Shown piece by piece: positions 33,810 to 46,000 of a stretch of DNA of 64,000 nt (position 1 is the stretch's first letter; each line of letters begins with the position of its first letter). Under the pieces are notes generated by a model. That model ran no database searches and was not told where the DNA came from. It saw only the letters and a list, made by a program, of their open reading frames with translations. The position numbers and the translations under genes were made by a program. The DNA lies in NCBI RefSeq assembly GCF_021462225.1, contig NC_061801.1, positions 9,606,125 to 9,670,124 on the forward strand. The letters are read 5' to 3'. Source of the stretch: Girardinichthys multiradiatus. Taxonomy: Eukaryota > Chordata > Actinopteri > Cyprinodontiformes > Goodeidae.

Positions 33810-35040
33810 CAAACGCAGACTGCACTTGTCTATCATAGACTTGAACAAGATTCTGAATGCAACGTAACAGCCACCTGATTTTTATTTTCCTTATTTAAAA
33901 TATTGGATCCGACGCACCACAGATGTGCTGAATAAAATAAACCTCGTTTTTAAGGACTATCTGTGCATATGTAGAGTTGAACTTTGCACTTGCACCTTTG
34001 CAACTGTGGGGTCCCACAATAATTGAATTTTGACAAATGCACGAATTGAACACACACAAAAAACAATGAAAATTGAGACATCCTTTGCCATAATTTAAAT
34101 CTGCTGCTCATGTCGGAGCTGGTTAATGGTTATTAGTGATTTGTAGTCGGGAAAATAGATCTGGAAATAGATTTGTAGCTTGCCTACACATTTGATAACC
34201 ATTTTTAAAACCAAATTTAAGACATGCATCCGTTTGTAATCAAGCTTTATTACTAATTTTATCTTAAGCATTACATATTGTATTTGCATACTGTTGGCAA
34301 GTTTGGCTTTAATTTACATTTCTTTCATTACAATATTTGGACAAATGTGTGAACTAAATGTGCACTTTAGTTTATTCTACTTTGTTCATTTTATTTATTT
34401 GCAATCTTAGTTTGAACACTTCAGGGTTTAAGAATGGAGGCTCTACCTCTAGTTTCTCATCAGCATGAGGACTAATATTTCCTCAGTCATTCACACTCAT
34501 TTTCTTTTATGCTCAGCCAAGTTTAGGCTAATTTTTGTTTTGTTTTTCCATTTGATCCCCATTCATCTTATGTAAAGCACTGTGTGTTGCACTGGATTTG
34601 TATGAGAAGGGTTCTATAATTAAAGGGTGATTGATGATTGTAAAGCAGTAGACTGCAGGCTGGCTACCTGACCGATTAACAAGCCAGTATTGGCTATTTA
34701 CACTACCTGCCTTACTCTATAAAAAGCAAAGCAGCAAAAATGTATGATGTTCTCAGAAAATAAGCTTTAGTTAAAAACTATTTAGCAAATCTTTATTCTA
34801 TTTTTCTTTCCACACAAGTCTATCAGAAACATATCAATTATATAACCAATCAATGTTTTATTGTAGTAACACCAGTAGGAAGCAGTGTTTTTCTTTTAAA
34901 TAGTTTTGTTACACATGTTTTAAATTCTATGTAAACATATTACATGATATGAAAAGGAGACATAGGGTCAACTTATTGGGCTTTTAACGGGCACACTAAC
35001 TGAGACCGAGTACTAACGTAAAATTTAAAAAAAAGAAAAA
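33810..35040. other. intergenic, nothing recognised
   Basis: AT-rich DNA between SEC31A and the candidate transcript at 35045. No exon-like open frame. Confidence 0.45.
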
Positions 35041-35044
35041 CTTC

Positions 35045-35900
35045 CACACCATGTCTGGTTTGGCGTTTATTTGCTGAAGTAAAAAGACAAAAGCAGTTGG
35101 ACAATATTTTTAACGGGTAGTTGTGTCAATATAATCCAACTGACCCTTAAATCATATCTTGAACTCTGCACTCTGAAATCCAGGCCAACCTGAAACAACA
35201 ATAACAATGTGTAAATATTAGGGATCACATAACAGGCAAACATATAAAGTGTCCTGAAGAAAAAACACCCTCATTTTGGTTGTTATCCATAATCTTCCCC
35301 ATACATACACATGAATGGGTCAGATGGGTAGTGATTGATATAATCATTGGGACAACGAAGCACATGAAAGCACAATAACCAGATTTCAATACATACACTT
35401 AATTAAAAAAAAAAAAAATCAGCTCTTCTTGCTTCATTGGAACACTTTTGCTTCAGATATTCTGGAAAACAAGATGCAGTCAAATTATATAAGGAATGTT
35501 TCAATAAGCATGAATAAACCCTGGTTGCTTTACAGGCTATAATTCTTTAGTAAAATTAAGCAAAAAATAACAGTTTAATTTCTGCCAAGTTCTGTCTGAA
35601 TTAACAAATTAGAGGTTGCAACACGTGGCCGTTGCCGTTAAACGTGCAGAACCTATTTTAGCTAACTACCCTCTTTAAATAGCGTCAAAACCGAAATACA
35701 CTTCGAGTGTTGTACACAATTAACTTGCCTAGAATGCACACCATAAACAATAAATTAGAACTGAAAGTTTACGTACCTGTGTGAAAAGGAAATCCTTAAA
35801 CTCCTACAACACGCTGCACAGCACTGGCCATTACGTTTTTCGTGGTCTTCTTCTTCTACAAAGATGAATTGGTGGTTGGTAAACTAATCCAAGCAGTACC
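35045..35900 (-). ncRNA. candidate two-exon transcript, no clear protein
   Basis: On the minus strand, an exon ending at 35777 is followed by gtacgt (strong donor); an acceptor tttcag before 35189 opens a second exon with AATAAA at 35071-35066. The ATG at about 35832 opens only 11 codons, and the other frame across the junction lacks an ATG. It may be a long non-coding RNA or a chance arrangement. A ZNF143/THAP11-like motif lies at 36005-36025. Confidence 0.3.
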
Positions 35901-36004
35901 GCCACCTGCTGTATTTTTAGCTTGCCCTTGTTGCTATTGCCACCTAGCGGTTGGAATGTGTCAAGATGACTATTTTACGTTAATGGTAACGCGCACCTCA
36001 TTGA

Positions 36005-36025
36005 GCATTATGGGTAATGCAGTTC
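36005..36025 (-). promoter_or_regulatory. ZNF143/THAP11-type motif
   Basis: Minus strand ACTGCATTACCCATAATGC resembles the ACTACAATTCCCA-N-TGC motif of many TATA-less promoters. It would lie upstream of the candidate transcript at 35045-35900. Confidence 0.45.
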
Positions 36026-36059
36026 CTTCGGTGCACGTTTAGACTAACTGTATTTTCAT

Positions 36060-38190
36060 ATCACCAGCTTCCCCGAAACCCACTATGGAATAAGCGGTAT
36101 AGAAGATGAAGGAATGATTTCCATATCAGAAACTAGTATTTTAAAATGTATATTTTTGGTTTTTTTTAGATTTATTTTCTTTTATGTGGTCAATAACAGA
36201 TGAAGAGACATTTAATCTGTTTTGATAATGTTTTTATGTTTAAAAAAAAAAACTAAAATCACTGGGGAAGAGAAATAAAATATTGGCCCATTTTCTCACC
36301 CTTGGCTCGCACTATTTGGCGTATTAGAGGAAGACTCGCATTGTCCTTCAGTAGGCACCTAACATGCAGGACAGTGGCTTTCTTTCCTTTTTGTCTGTTA
36401 CTAAAACTCCTTCCAAAACGTTGTGCGACATTTAGCTAGCACAGAGTGTAGAGTCACCTTAGCAGTTCAAACGTTTGTAATTGAATTTTAATCAGTCTGT
36501 GCAGTAAGTCAGATTCTTATTGTCAACATAAAAATTTTTCTAAAATAAACTTGTTAAATCATATTTGTTTTGCGAGAACACCTTTAATCCAACGCTCACT
36601 GAGAAAAGAAAGCCTGTCACCGCACCACCTCAATTTCCGATAGCTTCATCCCATGACGTCACTGCCTATGTATAATAGCCTTAATTCTGTGTGCATTAAG
36701 CTCACAGTTTGAGTATAGAATGTGGAAGAGTTTAATTTTATATGTGTATATGATAGTTAATTGTGATTTATGTCTCTGGTGGCACTCCATACATATCCTC
36801 GACAAAACTCATCCAAATTCTAGATGTATCTATTTGTTGTGAAAAAAAACAAATAGAACGACACGTTTAAGGTGCAAAGAAGCAACAGCAGCTCAACGGT
36901 CTCAATAGACTCTCCAAAATCAGTGCTGATTATAAAGTCACCAATTTAAGCCTTCTTTCTTGTCTCCCTTCAAAAAATAAAAGGTTAATACCCATGTTTT
37001 TCTCTGGCTGACGGCAAGATGTAAGCTGGATAAAGGCTGAAGCCTGACTAAATAAGCTCCGTCGTCCCACAGCAGAGCTCTGCAGGTTTGTGCAGGACAG
37101 GACATCTTCCCACATCAAGAACAATAAGTCCACAAGTGCTGCTGAAAATGCCTACAGGTCGACGACTACACATCAAAAGTGGCTCTAGATTGCAAGCCTG
37201 ACAAAAAAGATGACTATTAAACATGGACAGTCAAAAAGTGGCAAGTATCTGAGGAAACGGGCATCTGATTTTAAGCATACTGCCACAAACTGCTTGCTGT
37301 ACCTGCTTACCTACATAGAACTTTTGTAACCCTTGGGATATACTTGAATGATTTCTGAGAACTAAGAAATTAGAATTTCCCTTATTCATAAAATAAAATT
37401 TGTAAACTATTGTGTTAGACCAACAGTAATTGATCATTTTTCTACAAAAATCTATTTTGTTCCATTTAATAAAATACCTAATGTCTTTATTATCAGGAAC
37501 AGGACATTACATTCAATCGGTCTTCAGAACATGAGGCCCAATTGTTCTCTCACACACAGTAGCTTCTTGCTTTTGCACACACACTTTGGGCTAGGCAGTA
37601 ATCATTTTTACCTGGTGAAGTGTGTGTTCAAGTACGTCAACTAAATGAAATCATATCCTGCATATAAAACTGATTTAGGTGACTATGATGAGCAAAATAG
37701 AATAAAATGGGTTTTAACAAACTAGTGTTTTAAACAAATGAAATGCAAACAAGATCTATGCTTGATTGGACTCAAGGGGTGGATGGGAATAAAATAAATA
37801 AAGATGGATGTGCAAAACTGGGTACCTCAGCAGCTTTGGTTGCTGGGATCCGTTTTCGGTGGGACGTTTTCTACCGAGAATGCACCAGTTTGTACCCAAC
37901 AACTGAAACGTCTCCTATAATCCACTCAGTTTACTGGAGGAAAATGTGTTTGTATGACACCAGTACATATCTACCAGCAGAAGGTCGCCAAGTGTTGATT
38001 TGATCAGTTGTCCTGATCCGTTACACTGCATGAAACAACCAGACAAAACATGGTCCAGAATAACATTAGATCAGAGTGGTAATACAAAGGTTTTACAAAT
38101 AAATATAGAATTTTATGTGAGATGTTTTTTAATTATTGTTTTTAATATTTTATGAAAACTCTTAACTGCAAGAAAAATATAGAAATGGTT
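36060..38190. other. intergenic, nothing firm
   Basis: No THAP9-like zinc-finger or RNase H-like transposase coding sequence was found in any frame. Some segments (36930-37400) look like decayed repeat without clear family. Confidence 0.45.
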
Positions 38191-38195
38191 TAGGG

Positions 38196-38944
38196 ATTTT
38201 TTTATGGTATCGGCCTGATAAGTAAAACTGGGCCGATATTAACAATCAATCGGGAGGGGGTTGATCATGTGGTATTTTTCTGGTCATGTGACATGCCCCT
38301 TTTCAATGGGCTATATTTAGGACAAGCAAGTGTTACCATCACTGGTTTTTCCTTCCCGGCGCTTTCTGTGAACCTACTAAATAGCAGGTTCGACCGGGCT
38401 GAGTGGGGACTACATGTGAGGTGTGATGTGGACATGGGACCAGGAGTAATCAGAAGGTTTTAGCTGAGGTAGTGCAGGAAAAAGTTAATAAAACTCAAGA
38501 GCGACTACAATAATATTAAAGACCACAATGTGTGGAGCGGTCAAACCGAAATCTAATTTTACCATTTACAAATCATAAACCATGCCTGAAACCTGAAAGA
38601 AAAGAAAAAGGACACACATAAAATCAGATGCACATTCTCCCCAAAACACACAAAACAATCCCACCATGGAACTAATGCCAAAGTCCATATAGAAAAAAAG
38701 AAATTATCAATGGAATAAATCCTCCTGTGATCCCTTATCGTTTCACACTGATTCTTTTAATGTGACGTCACACAGTAACGGCGCACTACACTGACGGCTG
38801 AAGGCGGGGCTTCAATCCATAACTCCATCCATCAACGGGTCAACTGAAAAACAACAAGTTCTGTGCCATGTGGACCGAGACCCAGTGGAGCCGTGCGGAT
38901 CGGACACCGACATCGGTCCAAATCTATATATCGGTGCATCCCTA
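38196..38944. mobile_element. hAT-like relic between SEC31A and LIN54
   Basis: The right end ATCGGTGCATCCCTA and the internal ATCGGCC/GGGCCGATAT stretches near 38205-38240 match the style of fish hAT MITEs (TAGGGATGCACCGAT ends). The left end is not resolved. An internal stretch (38757-38840) resembles, inverted, the interior of the TIR element at 43797. Confidence 0.45.
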
Positions 38945-39110
38945 AAATGGTTTGTTTATGGGAATGAAACAGAAGATGGAAGGGGCAGAAAAGACAACAA
39001 GTAGTTAGGAATGGAGCAGTGGCTACAAAACCAGGTTTATAAAACAATTTGCTGTTTGGATGCTGACATACACTAAAATATCTTAACAGGTGGGTGAATT
39101 AGATTTTTTC

Positions 39111-40072
39111 TTTATTTAACAAATGTAGCAAGTGAATCTGGGACCTTCTTTCAACACCAGAGCAAAGTTATCTTGGACATGAACCTTTGGGATGACTTTG
39201 ACCTACAGCGTGTATTTTTGTTTTGGCGACAATTTTGCAAAGTTCTGTTTAAATTCTGGGATTCTGAGAGGTGAAAAGATTGACGTCAGATGAAAACCGT
39301 CCGGTCAGTGTGGATAGTTCATCGATCTGTTCTGGTAACCCTCTGACACGCAGCGCCAGGAACATCAGTTATTCGGGTTCAACGCTCTTCCGACACCCTG
39401 TGCGTTAACGTACAGGAAGCGTTTAATACAGCAGAAAGCAGCACCAGGAGAAATGTGGAGTGTGTTCAGCTGCTATGAGGAGGGCTCTCTGTGTTTGTAC
39501 ATGTAGAAAATCTCCACCTCCTTGCTCTGAAATAGGCTAGCCTCGGTTAATAATCAACCGATTGCAGAACTCTAAACCTTGCATGTTAACACTCATACTG
39601 ATTACAAAGATTTGTTAAAATAAATATCAAAAGATACATGTTCTGTTTGTCTACTGTAAGCACAAATAAACCGATGACATTAAAATACAGGGATTCTTGT
39701 AAAACCTCGGGATGACAAACAATATAATGTACAAAATAGAAACAGAGGAGAGAAAGGATCTGACAGGCCCTTAAAGGGCAAAAAACAGGCTGAAATTCAT
39801 GTTCCGCTCCGGTCCTTTCTGTGCGCCACAGACAGCTGGATGACTGAAGGCGAGTCCATCAGAGGCAGTGTGCTCTGTCCTTGTTTTCCAGCTCAAGCAG
39901 CTGAACAGTCCAAACTGCTTAAATCTATAAATCCAGCTTAGCTCTAGCAGTCTGAGGCAGGAGGATCTCTCTGTTGTGTTTCAGAAGAGCACCCAGAGGG
40001 TCCAGCACAGACCAGACAGTACTCCTATCCCAGGTGAGGAAGAGTTTGTGGTTAGAGTTCTAAGAGTTCAGC
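39111..40072 (-). other. LIN54: probable LIN54 3' UTR
   Basis: No further coding exon is visible after the stop codon TAG at 40075-40073. Minus-strand poly(A) signal candidates are ATTAAA at 39427-39422 and AATAAA at 39116-39111; the second would give a 3' UTR of about 1 kb. The end point is uncertain. Confidence 0.4.
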
Positions 40073-43000
40073 CTAGCAGTTGATAGAGGCACAGTCCGCT
40101 TTAGCTTTCCCAGCAGAGCTGATTATACTCATGAGGCAGTGTCCGAACTCCTCCAGGATCATCCTCTCTGCTTCTTCCTGAGGCTGATGAGTCTGTTCGG
40201 CCCGTTTGGCCTGTTCCAGCAAACACTCGCACGTCGCTTCAAGCACTTCCTTTGTTACAAACGTATATGGCATCCTGCAGCAGAGACAGAAACATCATGT
40301 TTTAGGTAAAACAGCATCTTGAGGGTCATTAGGAATTTTGGCCATCTCATTTATGCAGAATTGATCTAATCTAGCCAGAAGTTGCATGCCAGCATGTCAA
40401 TTCTGAACTTTGACTAGACCACAAGAAATCCTGAGGCGGACATCATGAACAACAAACGTTATCTTATTTTCAGAACTCTAAATAAATTCAGATACATGGT
40501 TGATTTTTATACGGACTCTGTTTAGACCAAACACCAACCTCGGTGCTGTCGGATCGACAGCACCTTGATAGCACTAAATAAAAATGTGAACACAGTCATG
40601 ATAGATTGAGGATGGCTTCACTGGAATTAATTAGTGAAAAGTTCTAAATACATTCATTTTCAAAATCCTTGTTAATAATAAATGATTATTGTGGTCAGTC
40701 AGTGGATTACCAGGACACTGGGTGAGTACCTGATAGCATTTTAAAATGCTCAGGTCATGTGACAACACCACTTTGGTGTGTAAAGTCTTATTGTCACTGA
40801 GGGATGAAGAGTGGATGCATGCCTTAGCCTCAGCTGGCATTTCACCCAGGAAGGAGCGATGAGGGGACGTTGTGGGAGGAGACTACCTCTTAAACAGACA
40901 GCAAGGCTTTTGCCAGCAGAGAGAGGTCAGAGACGAGCTCTCAGAGTGGTTAAGACACTCGGGATCACACAAACAGCCTAGGGTTGATCATATTCTACCA
41001 ATTCATTGACTTCATTCCAGACTATACTTTTATATATAGACACTCTGGTGTTAAAAACAGTCACACGGTGGAAGCCTGTGGATCTGAACGGGTCCTCCGG
41101 TGTAGTTTGTGCTGCTAAAAAACAACCACCTGGTGCTCCCATTCCATTATTATCAGTCTCAGTCAAAAGTTTAGGAATTATGTTCAAGAAACCACAGAGA
41201 TGTGACAAGCTATTGCAAAGAAAACGAAATTTTCTAAGACATGTTTCTGACTTATTCAGGCTGCAAAAGAGCGAGACTTTTAGCAGATAATGGGAAGGCT
41301 GACTAGAGTACAGCAAGGTTGCAGTTTTGTCCCTTTTGAGCTTTCAACCTCTGTCATGGAACGTACTGGATTTGAAAATGCTGGCATCCCTTTGGAAATC
41401 CCAGTTAGGGTTATGTTCTAATTTCTGGGAGGCTCTGGTTTTAGTCCTGCTTACCATGCTGCTGTTCTCCCACACAAGATGACAAAATCACAACCTTGTT
41501 GTACAGCAACTGCTTTCTCACACCACTCAAGGTGATGTCGCCTCATCAAGGCTGATGTCAAGGCTCGAAAGAAACATTTTTGGTGCTGTTCTTAAATCTT
41601 CTGATATCATAGTTTGTAAAAAGAAGTTAAAACTGATTATTTTTTAAACACAAGCTGTAGATCAGAAAATGACCTGAAAAGAACTTCTGATAGTTGCATT
41701 TCTACTTAGGTGCAGGTTAGAGATGTGTTTTGAGTACCTCCCGCCTCCACTTGAAATAATAGGAGTGGTCCTCATCAGCAGGTCAGAGATCTGTGAGGAC
41801 AGTTTGGTCTTGGCCGCAGTCTGCTGCTGGACCCTCACTTCTGCAGCATCAGCCAGATGCATCAGTGTCTTCCTCTCCGGGCTCTCCTCAAAGTTTTTGC
41901 AACCGACGCACTTACAAATGGACGAGCACATGATCTTCGCCTTCAAGATAAGAAAACAAACTTTATTATTAAAAAAAAAGGTCTCCTTTGAAAGTGTCTC
42001 CTGCACAACAGTCAGAATGGAGGTAAACCCACCTCGTAGCACTCGCAGTAGTTCTTCAGGCAGCCCGATCGCTTGCAGTTGCAACCTTTGCTGTGCCGGC
42101 GGTCTGACTCGCCCTCTTTGCCTTTACCGATTTTAGGTTTGAAGGCCTCTGGGTTTCTGTCCAAGCACGTCTGTGAAAACAAAATATCCTCTTCATTATC
42201 CATCAGACAGCCAGAGACCCGGAAACAACATCCCTACAGAAACTGAACCTGCGGCCCACCTTGATGGCTTTGAGTCGCTCCGTTTCGTGTTCCAGATTGT
42301 TGAAGCAGTTGTTGCAGTTGCAGTTACTACAAAACTCTCCGTTTGCAAAGCAGTCACAGTATCTACGGACAGACAAACGCAGTTAAACTTATTGTCGTAC
42401 TTTGTAGCTTTTCTAAAAACAAAGTTTAATAGATGCTTTCTGTTCAAGGGTTTCTGCTGGTAGGTATCTGTCCCCGTCAAGACAAACTGATAGAAGAGAC
42501 CGTAGCATCAGACTGGATTCAGTATCTGCCCATACCTACTCTTAAATGACCTGTAGTGGGTTTAATCCATTTGGGGCATTTCTAATAATATTTTTGAAAT
42601 AATCTACAGTAAACAGCGTTACCCCCAAAGCCCTTTTGTTTCGGTGATACAAACGAGTGGTGGTGCTCTCCTGTTACAAACTGAAGTACAGTGCAGCGTT
42701 CGAGGCAGCTGAGTGCAGTGGTATGTTTAAAAGCTTTGTTTTATATCTGACCCACCTGTGATCATGTTCAGTTTAAAAAACATGACTTAAACTTAGGTCT
42801 GATAAGCAGTGAAGTGGTTCTTTTAAACGTTTTTCAAATGTGTCTTTGTGTGTGAGTTGTCACTCAGAACCTCATAAATCTAAATATTGCTGACTAAAGA
42901 TGTAAAGTGCCATTGTGACCTCCATTGTGAGGAATTTAAACAGAAACATCTTATTTATAGTATAAAACAATGCAAAGAAAATCATATAATAATTGTTTAA

Positions 43001-46000
43001 TTGTTTGGAAAATCTCCATATTGTTTTTTTTCCACATTTATCCAGATCTTGGATATGATTAGCAGGTTCCATACTTTGAAAGACTTTGGAGGAACCCTGA
43101 CAGTGGCGCACAAACCTCTCCATTACCTCGGTCAAACAGGAACAGTTATACTTACAGTTTGAGGCACTGTGACTTGGTGCAGTTGCACGGTTTCCTAGGT
43201 CTTGAAGTCGTGTCTGCTGCCGACACACTGCGAAGCACGCATCATATTAAACACAGCACAGCTCTGAACAGCATTACAGCTGGAGCAGCATATTAAGATT
43301 TATTAAAAGAGTAATTTTAAGGTCAGGTGGAAGTAAGTTTACATCTGAATCTTGTGAAAATGGCAATACAATTCACAGTTTAAATAAGGTGGGAGGCGGT
43401 GCACAACCCACAAGGAAGTCTCTTAAAAACAGACACATACACTTCTGCAGTTCCCTGTTAACCTTATAATCAAGTCTTTAGAGTGAGTAAGAACGCCCTA
43501 CAAAGGATACAGGTAAAAGCATTCATACCTCTTAAACCTATTCACTTTTTGTTGTGCTACAACTCCCAACTTCAATGTATTTTATGTGATAGGCCAACAC
43601 AAAGCAGTGCTTAGTTGTGAAGTGGAAGGAAAATAATGGTACAGAAGATTTTTTATTAATAAAAATCTAAAAAGTGAATTTGTATGTAGTCCCCTTTACC
43701 TGAAAGAACTGAATTACTTCCTCATGCAAATTCTACAGAGTCCAGCTAATGACATAAATATGTGAATCAGGTGTTTTGACAGAGAGACTTCTAAAGCTCC
43801 TTTTCCATTGGCTCTATTTAGACGGCGCAGCTCCGCTCCACTCGGTCTCATCTATTCCTCACGGATCCTGTTGTATTTCCACTGACCCATCGAAGGTTGA
43901 AGCTACGGCTTGAAGCCCCGGCTCCAGTCGTCAGTGTAGTGGCAGTGCTGCCATTAATGTTACGTTGTGACATTGTCACATTAAAACGATCTGTGTGAAA
44001 TCTTAAAATGATAAATAAATATAAAATAAAAACATAAACTAAATACTAATAATGTTTGTATTAATATATATGCAGAATTGTCTTGTATATGTTTTTTCAT
44101 GTCTAAAATCATCCACTAGGATAATTATCTGGGCCACAGCCCAGCCAGAACCTATAAAATAAGGCTCAGGGGTTCTGATGTGAGGGGGGGGTGGTAGGAA
44201 AGCAGAGAGGAGAGACGCTGCTGTCTGGTCTGGTGAAGCTCCAAAGTTTGCTGTTTCGAACGCCGTTTCGTGGTGGTATTGTTTTGTCATTCAGTCTGTC
44301 ATTTTCTACCGCTTATTCCATAATGGGTCACGGGGGAGCTGGTGCCTATCTCCAGCAGTCTATGTGCATCTGAACAGCTGGATTTATGTGTGATCCGCTG
44401 GTTTAGGATGATATTAAATACAGCGCTCTGCCTACATGGAATTCAGAAAGCTGATGTGTCCTTCTTCTTTTCTTCCAGCCTTCAGGAATGGGTTATGCTT
44501 TGTAAATAGTAAAATGATATTTTGGTTTGACCAGTTCCAGCCATCGTGTTCCATAATATTACTGTAGTCACTTGGCAAAAAGGTTCTCATTTCTCCTGGT
44601 CCCACAGCCAATCAGTGAACAGTAGTCCGACTTTGCCCGGGTCGTACCTGCTCAGGAGCAGGGACCAAAAAAAGTAGGTACCGGTATGGAAAAAACAGTA
44701 ATGCAAATGCGGCCGAGTGGAGTGGAGCCGGCCTACATTGGGCCAGTGGAAAAGGAGAATAAAAGTTCCTGGACGTTGGCCCTCAGGGACTACAGTTTGA
44801 CACACTAGCACAATATCACAGTTTCTCATTTTTTGTGATGGTCAAACCTTCCTCCTTCATTCTAAACATTTTACTATCACTCTTTTAGTAAATAGAGTCT
44901 GGAAAAAATAAGTATGAAACAGAACAAGGATGCTTGATGAATCTGAAAAGAGAAATAAAAGAAAAGAAATGGTATCCTTTCTTACCCATTATAAGGGAGT
45001 TTGGCCTGAGTTTGGATGCTGCTGGATGCAGGGAAATTGGAGCTGCTGGCAAGTGTCACAAACTGTGACTGCTGGAGCTACGAGACAGGATGTTACCACA
45101 TGAGCACAGCCACTCAGCGTGTTCTATATATGCTTAAAAAAAGATCGAGACAGCTAGTACTAACCTGTGTGACGTATTGTGCTGGAACGACTGCATAACC
45201 CACATTGCTGCCACCAGGGGCTGATGCCAGGACGGTGCCTGGAGGCAGGTTGGTGAAGTTGGGCTGGATCTGAGGCAGAGGAGTAGCAGGCATGATCAGG
45301 CGCTGCTGCGTTTGACTGGTGGTGACTACTTGTGGTGCTGATGTCAAGGGCTTAGGCGCCACCTACAGGTAACAGAATGCAAGCGTTCAGTTAAAGAACA
45401 TTTCACACAAACAGTTAATCAGACAGTGTCTACGTTACCTGTTTCATTGTCTGTGCTTGGATGACTGGGACCGACATCCTCACTGCTCCTGCGTTCACCA
45501 CCAAAGGTTTACCTTCAGAACATTAAACATCCACAATAAACTCTAGGTGTGCTTTCCTATTAATACAAGAAAAAGCTGGATTTGAATTTGCAGAAGAGGT
45601 AGAAGGAGTTTAGTTTTTACCTGCGGCCACTGAGCTGGTGTTGGGAGCGCTGGGCTGGCCGGCGGCGCTGGCCGTTGTCGCTGTGACGAGGCGAACGTAA
45701 TGAAACCTGCTTCCTGGCACCTGAATCTGCTGCACATTTTGCTGGGTGGCCAGTGGGATGATAGTCTTGAACTGTGAGCCGCCAACTCCTCCCACGGTGA
45801 CCGACTGGACAGGTTTAATGTTCTGAGATCATTCAGAGAAAAACAGAAACAGTTTTCAATCAAACATATTAAGGAGTTATTGAGCAACAAAATTGGAATA
45901 AATGTGCCTTAAGTAGGTCAGCAGCAGGAGACGGTACTGTAAAGAACTTCTGCGAACATGCATCCGGTCCACTGAGGTCTCACCTGTGCTGTTGTTTGAC

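Noticed and set aside
33331..39800. THAP9 gene expected from mammalian synteny
   Set aside because: I found no THAP-type CysCysCysHis motif or THAP9-like frame in any strand, so I do not annotate it.
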